From Paramecium tetraurelia (Eukaryota > Ciliophora > Oligohymenophorea > Peniculida > Parameciidae): a stretch of DNA of 64,000 nt. A program made the translations under genes and the position numbers. The notes beneath the pieces were generated by a model. The model did not search any database. It saw only the letters and a list, made by a program, of their open reading frames with translations, and was not told the origin of the DNA. The stretch spans positions 311,933 through 375,932 of the forward strand of contig NW_001799011.1 of assembly GCF_000165425.1 (NCBI RefSeq), read 5' to 3'. Below are positions 39,983 to 51,470 of the stretch, one piece after another (position 1 is the first letter of the stretch; each line of letters begins with the position of its first letter).

Positions 39983-40609
39983 TCAGACTTTTGGTAAGGG
40001 TGCTTTATTAATTATCTATTTATTAAATTACTTTTGTTGTGTTTCCTGATGCTTATGTCGACTGTTCTTGATTGAACTGGAGTTTCGGAGCGGAAATGCT
40101 AAGGCAAAAAGCAATTGTAAATTCTCCTTGAATTCTGAGTGATGTTCTTCAGATATTTCTTGCTTTATTTATACTCTTTTTTAATCTTATCAAAGGAGAT
40201 GACTGAACTAGTTTATCTTAACCGTCTCTCTATGGACTAATCTGTCTTCTTACTAACATACTTCATTATCTTCGATCAATCTCTTCATATCAATTATTTT
40301 CTATCCCAAATTTGATGGTCGTGGGATGTCTGATGTGTCCAACTTCCCATAATAAGATGGACAATGATTGATTTCTAGAATCCGCGATACTAGAGCCTTC
40401 TTGATTGTTGGGTCTTCCCGTACCTTTTTCAAGCTGCACACCTATTTCTTCCTCATATATGGCTAATCAACTTGAACTGGAGTAGCCTTGATTTTTATTA
40501 TCTGATGCAGATGTTTCTGATATGACTTATTGATACTCAACAACTTTACTTTCATTAATTAATACTCTGAAACTGGCGTGATGATTTCATTTTTATTCCA
40601 AATATTCAT
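39983..40609 (-). CDS. Basic hypothetical protein
   Basis: 190 residues after introns of 25 nt (TAG) and 29 nt (AAG), which together close the frame. Readable sections are MNIWNKNEIITPVSEYQL, VREDPTIKKALVSRILE, INHCPSYYGKLDTSDIPRP and RLIEDNESIERRLRQTSS. There is no membrane span. The composition is that of a small cytoskeletal or axonemal accessory protein, but no family is recognised. It converges with the giant surface gene, 24 bases between stops. Confidence 0.65.
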
Positions 40610-40704
40610 TAAATTAAATAAAATCTCCAACAATCAACAAATAACGACAACCCTCAATCTCTCACTTCGTTTGTTGACCCTGTTTAAATATATATCAAAA
40701 TTAA

Positions 40705-41054
40705 ATGTTAAAGAAGTTAAGTCACTTTCTGCTTGTTGAAAATAGAACCATCCTTTCTATAAGAGATTTATAGATGAAATCTTAAAGGGAATGAAGTAGC
40801 TAAAAATTACCTTAGTTAATCCAGCAATTTTAAAGTCTATTACTCTTAATCATAAATCATTTTTTTAAGCCATCTTGTGTGTACCATTAATGAAAGAATT
40901 AGTCGTATTACTCAAAAGGAAGGTACCCAGGTAGGTGTAATATTGCAATGATCAAATCTGGAAGGACATAGATAAAATCCTTTAAAGTACTTTGTTCAGC
41001 AACATTAACATATTCTTAATAATACATAGAATTAATCTAATCAAATAATATTGA
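40705..41054 (+). CDS. Hypothetical protein, 5' part unresolved
   Basis: A protein-like frame ends at 41054 and contains FYKRFIDEILKGMKQLKI, LNHKSFFQAILCVPLMKEL and NDQIWKDIDKIL. An ATG at 40705 (MLKKLSHFLLVENRT) is in another frame and I found no intron of normal size joining them. It stops 15 bases before the RdRP start. Possibly a small gene or a degraded 5' exon set. Confidence 0.35.
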
Positions 41055-41068
41055 TTATTAATTAAATT

Positions 41069-44000
41069 ATGTAAATTCATATTAAAATAATTTCACAGCC
41101 TCCGAAAAGAAGTGCATCGGATATTTATTAAGAATTGAAGAATTGGTTAAAGAAGAACGAAATTAATCTAAATATTCATTGCATTAAATTAAAGCCTGAA
41201 CCTGTGGAGGAACTCTAAAATCAGATCAAGAAATCTCAATTTTGGAACTCTAAAATTTTAAAATCAATCTCTGAAGATTCTATAGTCTAATTTATCTCAA
41301 AGATTGAACCGAAACTTTATAATGATTCCAAATTCGTTCTAGGCAAGTAATTAGATTACTGTGAAATGATTGAAGATTTATTAGTAAAACCCTAGGAGGA
41401 TTTATTTGGAGTTCCGAATTGGCACCCTACAATTAGACCATAAAATTTGTAATAAGTGTCTTAAGGCAATACACAATGCTACATATATTTTTATGGGTAG
41501 GATATCCAAAAACTCAGATTGTATGAAGATGAAAAAAATCAGAAACAAATTAGTCTTTTCGGAAAGCAATACCTTCTTAAAGGGTAGGCACAGAGACGTG
41601 AGTTAAAAATAATTAAGGACAACTTTAAATCAATACCTGGAATTGAGTTTTAATTTGGAATCTTAAGTAAGGTTTTTTATTAGTATTGGTCTACTGCCTA
41701 AATCTAGAAGTACTACAATGAGGATACTTTTCAAGTCTAAGATATTAATTTAGAACTCTAAAATACTCAAGTTAGAGTGTATTTTAGTTTGATTTTGGAC
41801 AGAACTAGAAAAATTAATTGTTTAATCTAATTTCAAACCAAAAAGGATGGAAATGTTAAAGAAGTAGAATATAATAAAACATATTCGAATGGAGGCATTA
41901 TTGTTGATAAATCAAAAGATGAAAATCAAATTAATTTCTATATTAAAGTTCTTGATACACCCAAATGTTATATTCAAGAGGATTATGATTATGATAAATA
42001 CAAAAATCAAAAAGATATCAAATTTTGGAGATCATAGAATTTCGTATAAAATGATATAAGGAACATTATTTAAGCAGGAATCATAAGACAATCATCTTCT
42101 CTAAAGTTCACAGTGCATCATAGCTAAACTTAGAATGAAAATTTTTATAATTTTTGTTAAGAAATTGAAAATTAAGGATACTTAGAGAAATTTATGGGAG
42201 ATCAACACATTTAAATGAAAAGAATTTCAGAACTTAGTAAGACTGAGGATAAATTCAACGTTAGAATTGGTTTAAATTGGATGCTGCTATCTGCTGCCTT
42301 TGGTCGATGCAAAATGATTTAACCGAACATAAAATTTCAAGACTTTATAGAATAGGTCAAAGAATTGCCTCCTTTAGCCATAGCATATTAAATAAAGAAC
42401 TTGAAATAGAAAAAATAAGAAAAAAAGGATAAGGAAATTTTCTAATTTGACAAATTTTTAGACATGTAAAATAAAATTAATTATTAGTGTTAAAAAAAAT
42501 GGTTAAAAACATCCTGAAGATATTTTAGAAGAAACTCTATTGGCAGATCTTACACCTACTGGAATACTGCCTAATTATTCCATATAGGAGTGCATTCCTT
42601 TTTATGATTTAGAAAGGTTTTGGAGATAGTAAATTAAAGGCAAATTATAAACTAAATCAAAAGGACTCATGGAGGAAATAGTTAAGATTAGGATTAGAGA
42701 TGACAACTTTGAAATCTTAAGATAAAAGTAATTTGATAAACATCAATAAAAGCACTTTTTATTTTCAGGCTATTTTAGAGAACTACTGAAAGGCAAGCTG
42801 AACATAGTAGAAAGAAATTATAAATTCTTAGGTTATGATTGCAGAGGACTCAGAAAAGGTGAATTTTATGCTATAAACTCTGAGTATTTCGAAAACACAT
42901 ATCAATATATGTTTTAGTAGTTGATGAAATCATATGAAAATAACCAAAGAATAGTGAAATGTTCTTAAATTCAGAAGATATTCAATGAACATTTAAATCA
43001 TATCAATACATCCCTTTCACTGAACGAAATCGAAAATAAGTTATTAGACAAAAAATTTGAACTAGACATTTAATAAGATCAACTTTAAAAAGGGCCATTG
43101 ATTCAAACAAAAGTTGACACTAAATAAATAAATAGGAAAAAGACTTAAGAAAATAATTACAACTATAAAATACTCATGCCTTAAGGAAAAGCATCAAATG
43201 ATGTAATAAAATTGATGAACGAAATAGCATTTGAAGGGCAGAATACAGATTATTGTTGTTTTATCATCAGGTATTAAAATTACAAAGGAATGCTCACCAA
43301 AATGGCCAATCCTAATAAAGAAGGTGTTATTCGATTGTATGATAATATGATAGACAAAAATTCTCCAACAAATCAATATATGGAAGGATTAAATTAAAAA
43401 TGTTGGGTAGAGAAGAAAAAATTAGATGAAATACAAATATTAGGAGTGCCTGAATTTAAACCATGTGTGTTAAGATTGTTTTAGATCCTAAATATAATAA
43501 GTCTTGAGGTTGAAACTAATGAAAAGAAAGTGTTTAAGGCCTTTCGGAAATATTTTCATATGTTAAAATAAACAGTAAGCAAGTAAAACGACCCAAATTA
43601 AGATCCTTTCTATATGAGAACCCTTAAGTAATATGAAAGAAAATAGGAATATTTGCTACCTGTGAAGAAGGGTGCATATTTAATGGGAGTCTATGATCCA
43701 CTATTATAACCTGATGAGGTTTTTATCAATGTGTAATACGAAGAAGAGAATTAAAGTTTTGTTGTTTAAGACTAAAAAATAATAATTTTCAAAAAAAATT
43801 ATTTGATGAAGGATGCAATCAGTTTGTTTTAAAACACTAGTAAGGCAAATTAGGAATTACTGGCTTAACGTTATAAGAATGTGATTGTATTTTCAGTTCA
43901 TATGCTTGGAGACAAGTTTCCTCAAGATGAGTTTGATGATAAGTAAAAATTTGTAGCAATTTGGGATTAGAAACTTATACCTGATATTGCAATTACACTT

Positions 44001-44360
44001 TTTGATGGTAAAAATTATTGTAAAAGTTTCAAAAATAAAATTCAAGGATAAAATTCTCAAAATCAAGCTTCAATCGATCAACATTTTGATAAAACTGAAT
44101 GGCTATCAGGGTTATAAACTTAGGCAATTGATTTCTTCTGTGTATTCCAACAATCTTGTAACTTTAATGAACTTAAAACTATTTATACTAAAATTATGCT
44201 CCAAAATCTATTGTATTAAAGAGATGCGTCGTTTTAAAAGATCTTTGAAAAAATTACAATCTAATTAAAGATTATTAATATAATAGGAATGAAATATGCA
44301 AGTACTTAGGCTTAAAAGACAAATGTATTTAGTTTAATTTATCGTTTAATAGTATTCTGA
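41069..44360 (+). CDS. RDR: Cellular RNA-dependent RNA polymerase with altered catalytic motif
   Basis: 1089 residues with one 22-nt intron (42466-42487), frame closed. The C-terminal half follows the eukaryotic RdRP (QDE-1/RDR) plan: IIRYQNYKGMLTKM (the R-x-G-x-KG region), KKGAYLMGVYDPLLQPDEVFI (the R-N-P-x-x-H-P-G-D loop), YKNVIVFSVHMLGDKFPQ and VAIWDQKLIPD. The catalytic DLDGD is replaced by EFDDK (within 43926-43943, residues 946-951): only the middle Asp is kept. Family enzymes make dsRNA for siRNA production. Here catalysis is doubtful and a scaffold or regulatory role is more likely. From memory, Paramecium RDR3 is also described as lacking catalytic residues. The first 350 residues are not recognisable. 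Confidence 0.85.
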
Positions 44361-44461
44361 AATCTTGAAGCATCTAAAAAACATCGATAAGGAAATGTTA
44401 AATATAGATCTTGCAGTTGAATAATATTTCCAAAAATAATGAATTTATAATAATATTTAAT

Positions 44462-46101
44462 ATGTCAGGATAAAAAGACTATTCAGTTCCTAGTAGATTT
44501 CCATCCTCCAATAGAAAATTCAAATTGAAAACTCTCTCTCAGTTTGAAGAATCTCAAATCAACCGCAATCAAGAACTCGAACATCAATTGAAAATGGTCT
44601 CAAAGTAAAATGATAAGTATTAATCATTATTAATGTCTAAGATTAAGCTCCTTAAATTAGTACTTATAGTCCACACTAAATAAGAGAAATGAAGTAATCT
44701 TCGAAGAACGATAACTCTATAATAAGACGAAATCCATAGTAAGTCCTTAGAAATCTAATTCTACATCGAAACGCTAATCATAATAATTTCATTCGAGGAA
44801 AAGTTCAATGCCTTACTTAACATAAACGAGCAGACTGTAATATGTAGGAGAAGAGTATTTTCGATTGAATTAAGTCTTAGAAATTAATATATCAGATGAA
44901 GAAGCCATCTCGTATTTCGAGAATGATCCAAATATTAAGTTTGTTAGGTAGCTAGATGAGGAAACATTCGTACAAATAGCAGAAGAATAAAGTATTTAAA
45001 GAATTTCTCATTAGATATTAAAAAGTTACTCTAAATACATGATCATATATTGAAGTTGCAAAACTTTATAAAGGAGATGTTTGAGGCTATCCTCAAATTT
45101 AAAAAGATTATTAAAGCCTCCTATTAAATGAATCAGTAAGGTCAACTTAATGATGCAATTAGTTGTATTGTAGATCAAACTTAACAATTGATGAAGTTTT
45201 TATAAAATTCATGTCTTTAGTTGTGAACGAGCCACCTGCTACATTGTTGATGAAACTAAAGGGGAAATTTGGTCCAGAGTTGCTCAAGGAATAAATTCCA
45301 TAATCCGTATGCCAATAGACCAGGGTGTAGCTGGCTTTGTTGCATTCAGAAAGGAATCTGTCAACATTCCCAATGCTTATGCAGATGATAGGTTTAATAG
45401 AGAAAGTGATCTGATTAACCATTTCAAAACATAATCTATATTAGCTGCTCCCATCATCGGAGATAATAATTAATGTCTGGGTGTGCTTCAGTGTTTAAAT
45501 AAGAATTAAGGAGTGTTTACTAATGAAGATTCGGCATATCTAAAATACATTTGCAATTTTAGTAAAGCTGTTTTAAATCATTCTCTTAATTAAAATCAAG
45601 TTGAATCTACCCAAAACAAATTGAGACATGTAATTAAATACTTTTTAGATATTATTTAAATTGAAGATCCATGGAAAATAATCTCTATTACAGAAAAAGT
45701 ATTGAAAAAAATAATGAATTGCGAAGAGGCTCGGTTAGTTCTTAAATCCAATGAGTCTGTTTATTATATGAAGTATGGAATCTAATAAGAAACTACTGAG
45801 TTTTTGGGCATATTCAAAAAGGTGATTGACAGTCAATGTAATGAATCAACTTTGAACAATAATTCTAATCCATTTTTCGATCCAACTTTAGATATAGACA
45901 CATAAATGCCAGCCATTACGATGCCTATTAATAAGAACTCTGCATTCCAAGTATTAAACTTAAAAGGAGTCAATAAAAAACAATCTTAACAGTAGTCAAT
46001 TTATCTTTTATATTCATAGGTCTCACAGTGCCTTTGTGTCTGGTCTAGAATTGGAGATGTTAGAATATATTAGATCAATCTTGTTCATTAAATTAAAATG
46101 A
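44462..46101 (+). CDS. GAF-domain protein
   Basis: 512 residues after introns of 25 (AAG), 23, 25 and 28 nt, frame closed. A disordered Ser-rich N-terminus is followed by a helical linker (FIKEMFEAILKFKKIIKAS) and a clear GAF domain at about residues 225-365: CERATCYIVDETKGEIWSRV, IRMPIDQGVAGFVAFRKES, NIPNAYADDRFN, QSILAAPIIGDNNQCLGVLQ and LNKNQGVFTNEDSAYL. Its NKxnFxxxDE-type end resembles cyclic-nucleotide-binding GAFs of PDEs. A second, weaker GAF-like part follows. No phosphodiesterase or cyclase domain is present, unlike animal GAF-PDEs, so it may be a cAMP/cGMP or redox sensor subunit. Confidence 0.85.
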
Positions 46102-46174
46102 TAGATTTTTATTTAGGCTTAAATATTCAATTATAAAATTTAAATTTTTATATTAGTTAATATCGAAGGGTAAA

Positions 46175-47500
46175 TCACTCAGTAGGTTTATATCTAGCTT
46201 TTAGTTGCTTAGGTTTTTCATCAGAATGAATATCCTATTTCTAATCATTGGTAATACCTTTAAAATAGATGAATAGAAGATTGTGTTGGTATTCTAATTG
46301 TTATTGACTTTTTATAGTAATTATATAAACTTAGTATTATTGTTAACTAGTATTAGAAAAATGGACATAAATACCTTAATCTGGTAATTAGTTTATTTTT
46401 TATACTGAACTTTCCAATAGATCAGTAAATAGTTTAGATAATTTTTTCTTAAAAGTCAAATCTTTCATTTTTTTGGTAAGACTACTTTGTTCACACTATT
46501 GGGGAAGTTATTTAACTATTGTAAAATATAATTATATACATTATTCTTAGATTTCAAATAAAGTACCCTCAAAAGATTTTAACTTCTCGCTATATTTATT
46601 TATTATGATTTTGAAAGGAGCCACATCCATCTAAGTGATGATATTATCAACGTTCTCCATGATATCCTTTTTAATGTTTTAGAGATCATTTATTTATTGA
46701 TTAACAACTGATTTAAAGCTATTGAGATTAATCTATTGAGGAAGATCATTAGAAATACTTAAAGAACCTTGACTTTTTGTTGATTATTTATCAAATAAAT
46801 CATTTAGAAGTGTCCTACTTATTATTTGTAGTTCATCTAAGATTTTATTAACTTATTGTCTAGGATTATCATATGTCATAGATTATTGTTGTATTACTTT
46901 TAGAAATTACATATTTTAACTGATAACATCTCCAACCTTTACAATAAAATCTTTTAACTCCTTCTTTTTTATGATCCCATCGGATTAGGTTTAGATATTT
47001 GAGATGTATTAAAGTTCTTTAGATGTATTTTATGTAAATGTCTGGAATTCCTCATGTTCTTCATCTTAACCAAATGTAAGCATTTTTCTCTCGAAATCAT
47101 TATAACGTATAGGCACTCCAAATTGAATGGCATAGTCGATCGCGCATTTACTGCACATTGATTATTAATTGATTTCGTATTTCAATTTCTTTTTGTGTTA
47201 TTGGCAAGAATTCATTTTTATTTCAGTTGGCTATTCCTCTTATTTCTATTTAAGAAACAAACTTATAACACTACTTTTGGCAACATTTGGAGTGATATTT
47301 CTATCTTACTTGATTAAATGATTTTGGAGAGTTGCTTTAAGATAAGATGGTTTAACAACATTTTCTTTATTTCCTCTATTAGGGGATGGTTCAGTTGTAA
47401 ATCTCAAATCTTTAGTCTGAGATGAACAACTAAACTCTGTTTTTAAATAACTATTAGATGGTTTGCGAGTATTCGTATTTTGAATTTGATTCTTATGCAT
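46175..47500 (-). CDS. B-box-like zinc finger coiled-coil protein
   Basis: 433 residues with one 24-nt intron ending AAG. A polar N-terminus of about 85 residues precedes a B-box-like knuckle, NSCQQHKKKLKYEINQQSM then CSKCAIDYAIQFG (C-x2-H plus C-x2-C). A long coiled coil follows (KDFIVKVGDVISQNMQFLK, QQINDLQNIKKDIMENVD), then a C-terminal folded part (GIYVHFSNTSQQQYQVYI). B-box plus coiled coil without RING is common in Paramecium. It may be a partial TRIM-like scaffold. Function unknown. Confidence 0.75.
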
Positions 47501-47559
47501 ATATGTTAAAAATTAATTTAGAGAAAATAAGTTTTTAATCTACCAATAATGAAAAATAC

Positions 47560-48129
47560 ATCTATATACAAATTAGTATCACTTTTCTTGTGTGTAACTT
47601 TTGTCTGACTCTTATTTGTTGTCTTTTTGACACTCTCATTAGCCTCCAATTCACTTAATAATTTATCAACTTGATTTTGATTTATCTAATCTAAGCTGAA
47701 TAAAAAGCTTCATAGCATCGTTGTTTCAACATAACAAGTTCTCTTTTTTTCAATTGAGTCGAAGTATGCATTTTTATTCTTCTAAAGTAAAATTGTTACC
47801 AATATCCTCGATTTTATTAAACCTGATCAAGTTTCGTTATCATAATCATAATTTTTGGATCATTGCATTCATAATATGAAATTGGCAATTAATCATAAAG
47901 GTCAATTTACATATTTTTAACATAAGAAATAAATGTGCCATTATCATGCATTGTGATAAGTTCCCTTTTTTAGGAAATTTTTTTATAAATAGAATAGTAT
48001 AGTTGTTTTTACCTAATAATTATTGTTCTCATGTTTGAATAGTTGTAGCTTTACCCATTAGTTTATGACTCGATGAGAAGGATTATCAAGTAGTACCTTT
48101 TTTCTTTATAGGCCTTTATAGAGTTTCAT
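47560..48129 (-). pseudogene. Polar coiled-coil gene, broken or unresolved
   Basis: Good protein-like pieces in order: MKLYKGLQRKKVLLDNPSH with WVKLQLFKHENNNYQ, then FISYVKNMQIDLYDQLPISY with YECNDP, then NAYFDSIEKKRTCYVETTML, a TGA at 47710-47712, and SFLFSLDQINQNQVDKLLSE with ELEANESVKKTTNKSQTK. Pieces lie in at least two frames. One joint fits an over-long intron and the last joint contains the TGA. It is either a decaying gene or one whose introns I cannot place. No family recognised. Confidence 0.42.
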
Positions 48130-48321
48130 AAATTAAATTATATCTCAGAATTTAATTTATAAATCGTAAGAAGACATCAAATTTGATGAAAACTTAGAAT
48201 AAAAGGGTGCATTCAAGATATATATATATGAAAAATAAGAGAGGCAAAGTTTAAAAGGAATTGATGTAGTAATTTTATAGAGCTTTATAGAATGATTGTA
48301 TTTTATGTTGATTTTACATAA

Positions 48322-49712
48322 TCAATTTGTAATTTTGGATTAAACATCTCTCTTATATGAGGTACTTTGAGAACCTACTTGACTTGAGTAAATTCTGTAA
48401 ACATCATCAAAAGTGTTTTATTCCTCTTGAAGAGTTTCACTAACTGATTTGAAGTGAGCCTCAGCACTAGCCAAATCCTAATTGTATTTATGGTACAAAT
48501 ACTTCATTAGCCAAATCAATAGAATTTTAGATTTTCTTTAATCTATCCTTGCAGGCAGCTGTAGCTTATAAAATAGTGATCAATTGGTTTTACAATTTTT
48601 CCTATTTAATGATTACTTAAATTAAATACCAAATTGACATCTTCAGCAGCTAAATGTCCTCTGAATGTTTCATTCTCCTTAGTTATCAAACCTTTAAAAT
48701 CACTATATCCCATAGCTGAATTGACTTGATCATCTTATTTCTTTCCAAATGATCCTCTGACCTCATCTTCTAAGATATCCAAAAAGTTTAATAACTCTTA
48801 TTATGCAACTGTGAATTAGGAGTAATCCTTTCCAGATCCCCCTTAAGCTGGAGCCTTTTGGCCTTTCTCAATAATTTTATTAAATGCTGCAGCTTCCTTT
48901 GCTAATTATTCATTGGTGGCCTTCTCTTCAGCCTCCAAAGGATGTTCAGGCACTGGTTTTTCTGGTTCATCTGTTTATTATGCTTCCTCTATTTCATGAG
49001 CAGCTGCATCTACTCCCTCTTCTGGAGCAGCAGAGGTTTCTACATCTTATTCAACCTCTTCAGTTTCAGTTACTGATGTTTCTTCAGGAGTCTCAGCAAC
49101 TTCATCATAAACATGAGGTGGCTCATTGTCTTCAGATGTCAATTCGGGTTCTTCACCGTCATCAGCCAAGAAGGATTTGAGTTGAATGAATTAAGCAGAT
49201 TACAATAGAGTGGGTAAATCAGTCTTATATTGCATAATGATGTACTTCTTTTGCATTTTTGACTGCTCTTCTGAGGAATGCTATTAAATTAAGAGTTTTC
49301 TTTGAATTCTTGATATCGTTAATGAAATTAGCATTTGATTCACATCTGTTCACATCCAATCTTTAGAGTCTTTCATTATTCTCTTTGATTCTCTTCTCAA
49401 GCCAATTAATATAGCTAAGAGTTATTCTAATGTCTCGTTCTTTATTTGCCCATTCTTAATCTCTTCTATTGCATTCACCTCTTTGAGTTGATGCCGAACG
49501 CTATAAGTCATTAACAATGTCTTGTTTTTGCTGATCGAAAGTCATATTATATACATTACATATTTTGTGGTTGCCCAATCACTCTCCAATTCTTACAATT
49601 GCTTGATTGTACCATTTTTTAAATCAGCAAGCATCTTCAACACAACATCTATTTCGTTTGATTGAGAGTATGCTGCTATGAGCAACAAAGCCATTATAGC
49701 AAAAACCTTCAT
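48322..49712 (-). CDS. Trichocyst-matrix-like secretory protein
   Basis: 428 residues after four introns (29, 22, 28, 25 nt), frame closed. MKVFAIMALLLIAAYSQ is a signal peptide. The next 150 residues are helical heptads with a few Cys (RGECNRRDQEWANKERDIR, DVNRCESNANF). A central 90-residue acidic Pro/Glu/Ala stretch (EPELTSEDNEPPHVYDEV) follows, then a second helical part (FLDILEDEVRGSFGKKQDD, AACKDRLKKIQNSIDL). The signal peptide plus two acidic-linked coiled coils is the layout of Paramecium trichocyst matrix precursors (tmp), which are cleaved and crystallise in the secretory granule. The acidic centre could be the processed pro-region. Assignment is by architecture. Confidence 0.72.
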
Positions 49713-50403
49713 TTTATTAAATTATCACACAAAAACGGTACATTTATATAGTTTTAATTTATATAATATAAAACCTTTAATCTATGCTTTCTCCTCTCGT
49801 AATATAATATTTTATGATTTAAGTAATCATTTTTACTATCTCCATTATTAAAATTATCATTAGCAAACCACTTTCTAGGACACACTGAATTTAGTTTAAT
49901 ATGATTAAAGTGTTTATTTTAATATGAATCACATTTTTTTAATTTAATTTCTATTTATTAGAATATTCATCAAGAATCGGTTTTATATCACTATAATAAA
50001 AAAAATGTAGTGTCATAATAACAAGCATTTTAAATATTTAATAAATTTTAATTCGTGCTTTATTTTTTTTAATTTCTAATCTGTGTTTAAATAAATAAAT
50101 CCAATCCATATTTTTGTAAAAATAGTTTAAGACTATTTGGAAACTTTGAATTTAATGGCTTTTCAACTATTTATTTGATTGTGACATTAACACATAAACA
50201 ACTTAATTTAAAGTTAATGTTCTTCAATTTTTCTAAAATCAGAGGTTCCTTAATTCATTTTAGCATTGAGAACACATCAAATATTACGATTTGAAGCAAT
50301 CTAAAATAATAAGTCTTTTTAAGATAAAAGATGAAAATGAAAAAAAATAAGTACGTAATTCAGGATTGTGAAATATAATTATAATAAACATAATCACTCT
50401 TAA
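49713..50403 (-). other. Mostly non-coding, a possible gene remnant
   Basis: Long open but low-complexity frames on the minus strand (for example CVNVTIKQIVEKPLNSKFPN near 50170) look partly protein-like, but no ATG-started, intron-consistent model was found. The part next to 49713 is the promoter-side spacer of the trichocyst-like gene. Confidence 0.3.
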
Positions 50404-50628
50404 TCATTGAAGAGGGATACATTGATTTGAATTAGATTTTGTAGTATTATCTGAAATAACTTTACTTTTGAATTTTCTTCTTGTCAATAATGTACTCTAA
50501 GAAATATCTTCAAGTTTAACTGAATATCTATAAAAAAAATTCTTCTTCATCTTTTTGTTCTGGTCAAATTTGCTCGTTTAAGATTCTGTTTAATTAGTAA
50601 TGATTGGTTTTGCGATTGAACAGCCCAT
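50404..50628 (-). CDS. Tiny MGCS protein, probably myristoylated
   Basis: 74 residues: MGCSIAKPIITNQTESQTSK then a basic cluster (KKMKKNFFYRYSVK) and a Ser/Thr-rich end. Gly2 and Cys3 give a dual acylation signal. It shares the N-terminal MGCS logic and the small size, but not the sequence, with the gene at 29256-29462. Function unknown. Confidence 0.6.
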
Positions 50629-50899
50629 AATTGATTTAATTATTGAGATTTATTACTTTTTAAACTAAAACTTAAACTGGATTAATCAGATAAGCCCATT
50701 TAGAACAATATTTAATAGGAAGCCAAGACAAAAACGTAATGATTCATAACAAAATACTCTTTGTAATATTTATATTTGCATCTGATAAGACTTTCAAGTG
50801 ATATATACTGATATTTATTATAAAGAAAAGAATAAATTTATAGAAAGAGTATTAAATACCTCTTAATCAAGCAATCAGTGGTTTTTCAGGAAAGAATAT

Positions 50900-51358
50900 A
50901 TGCAAAAAATTGATTTCTTCAATTTAATCTTGAACCCATTCTTTCATTGTAACTTTTATTCAAGCCTATTATTATTTTAAATATAATACAGACCTATAGA
51001 AACAATCTAGAAAAAATCATCCAACTCAATTTTGAAGGTAATCTATCTGTTGAAAGAATTTTCTTAAATTTAAGTCCTTCTTGGAGAAAATTCAGTCATT
51101 TATTTTAAAATAATATACTTTAAAAAAATCATTCTTTGATGTGCGAAACATTTTATAAAGAAAATTTTCCAAGAATCAAGAATTCAAGGAATAATGAAAT
51201 TAATTTCACATTCTTGAACGATTATAAATTAACAAAGGTACTTAGAGTCTTAGATTTACGAATAAAATATAGGCTTTAAGATATTACTTAATGCTCTGTC
51301 TCAATCATTATTAAAAAAAATAAAATAATCTATATTTTCATAATACATACTTATTCTT
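50900..51358 (+). CDS. Hypothetical protein, 5' end unresolved
   Basis: A frame ending at 51358 contains IIQLNFEGNLSVERIFLNL, PSWRKFSHLFQNNILQK and ETFYKENFPRIKNSRNNE, which look like genuine protein. An upstream ATG frame (MQKIDFFNLILNPFFHC) is in another phase with no proper intron between. Unknown function. Confidence 0.38.
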
Positions 51359-51470
51359 ATTGAATATTCACTTTAAGATAACAAGGTAACATATTTTATT
51401 AAAAATTATCTTCATATCTCAAAAAGAATTCCTGAGCATAATATTTAAGATAAATTTTAATTTTAATATT

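Noticed and set aside
48884-49180. Leu/Gln-rich ORF on the plus strand
   Set aside because: It is antisense to the acidic repeat of the trichocyst-like gene, whose minus-strand frame closes with four introns.
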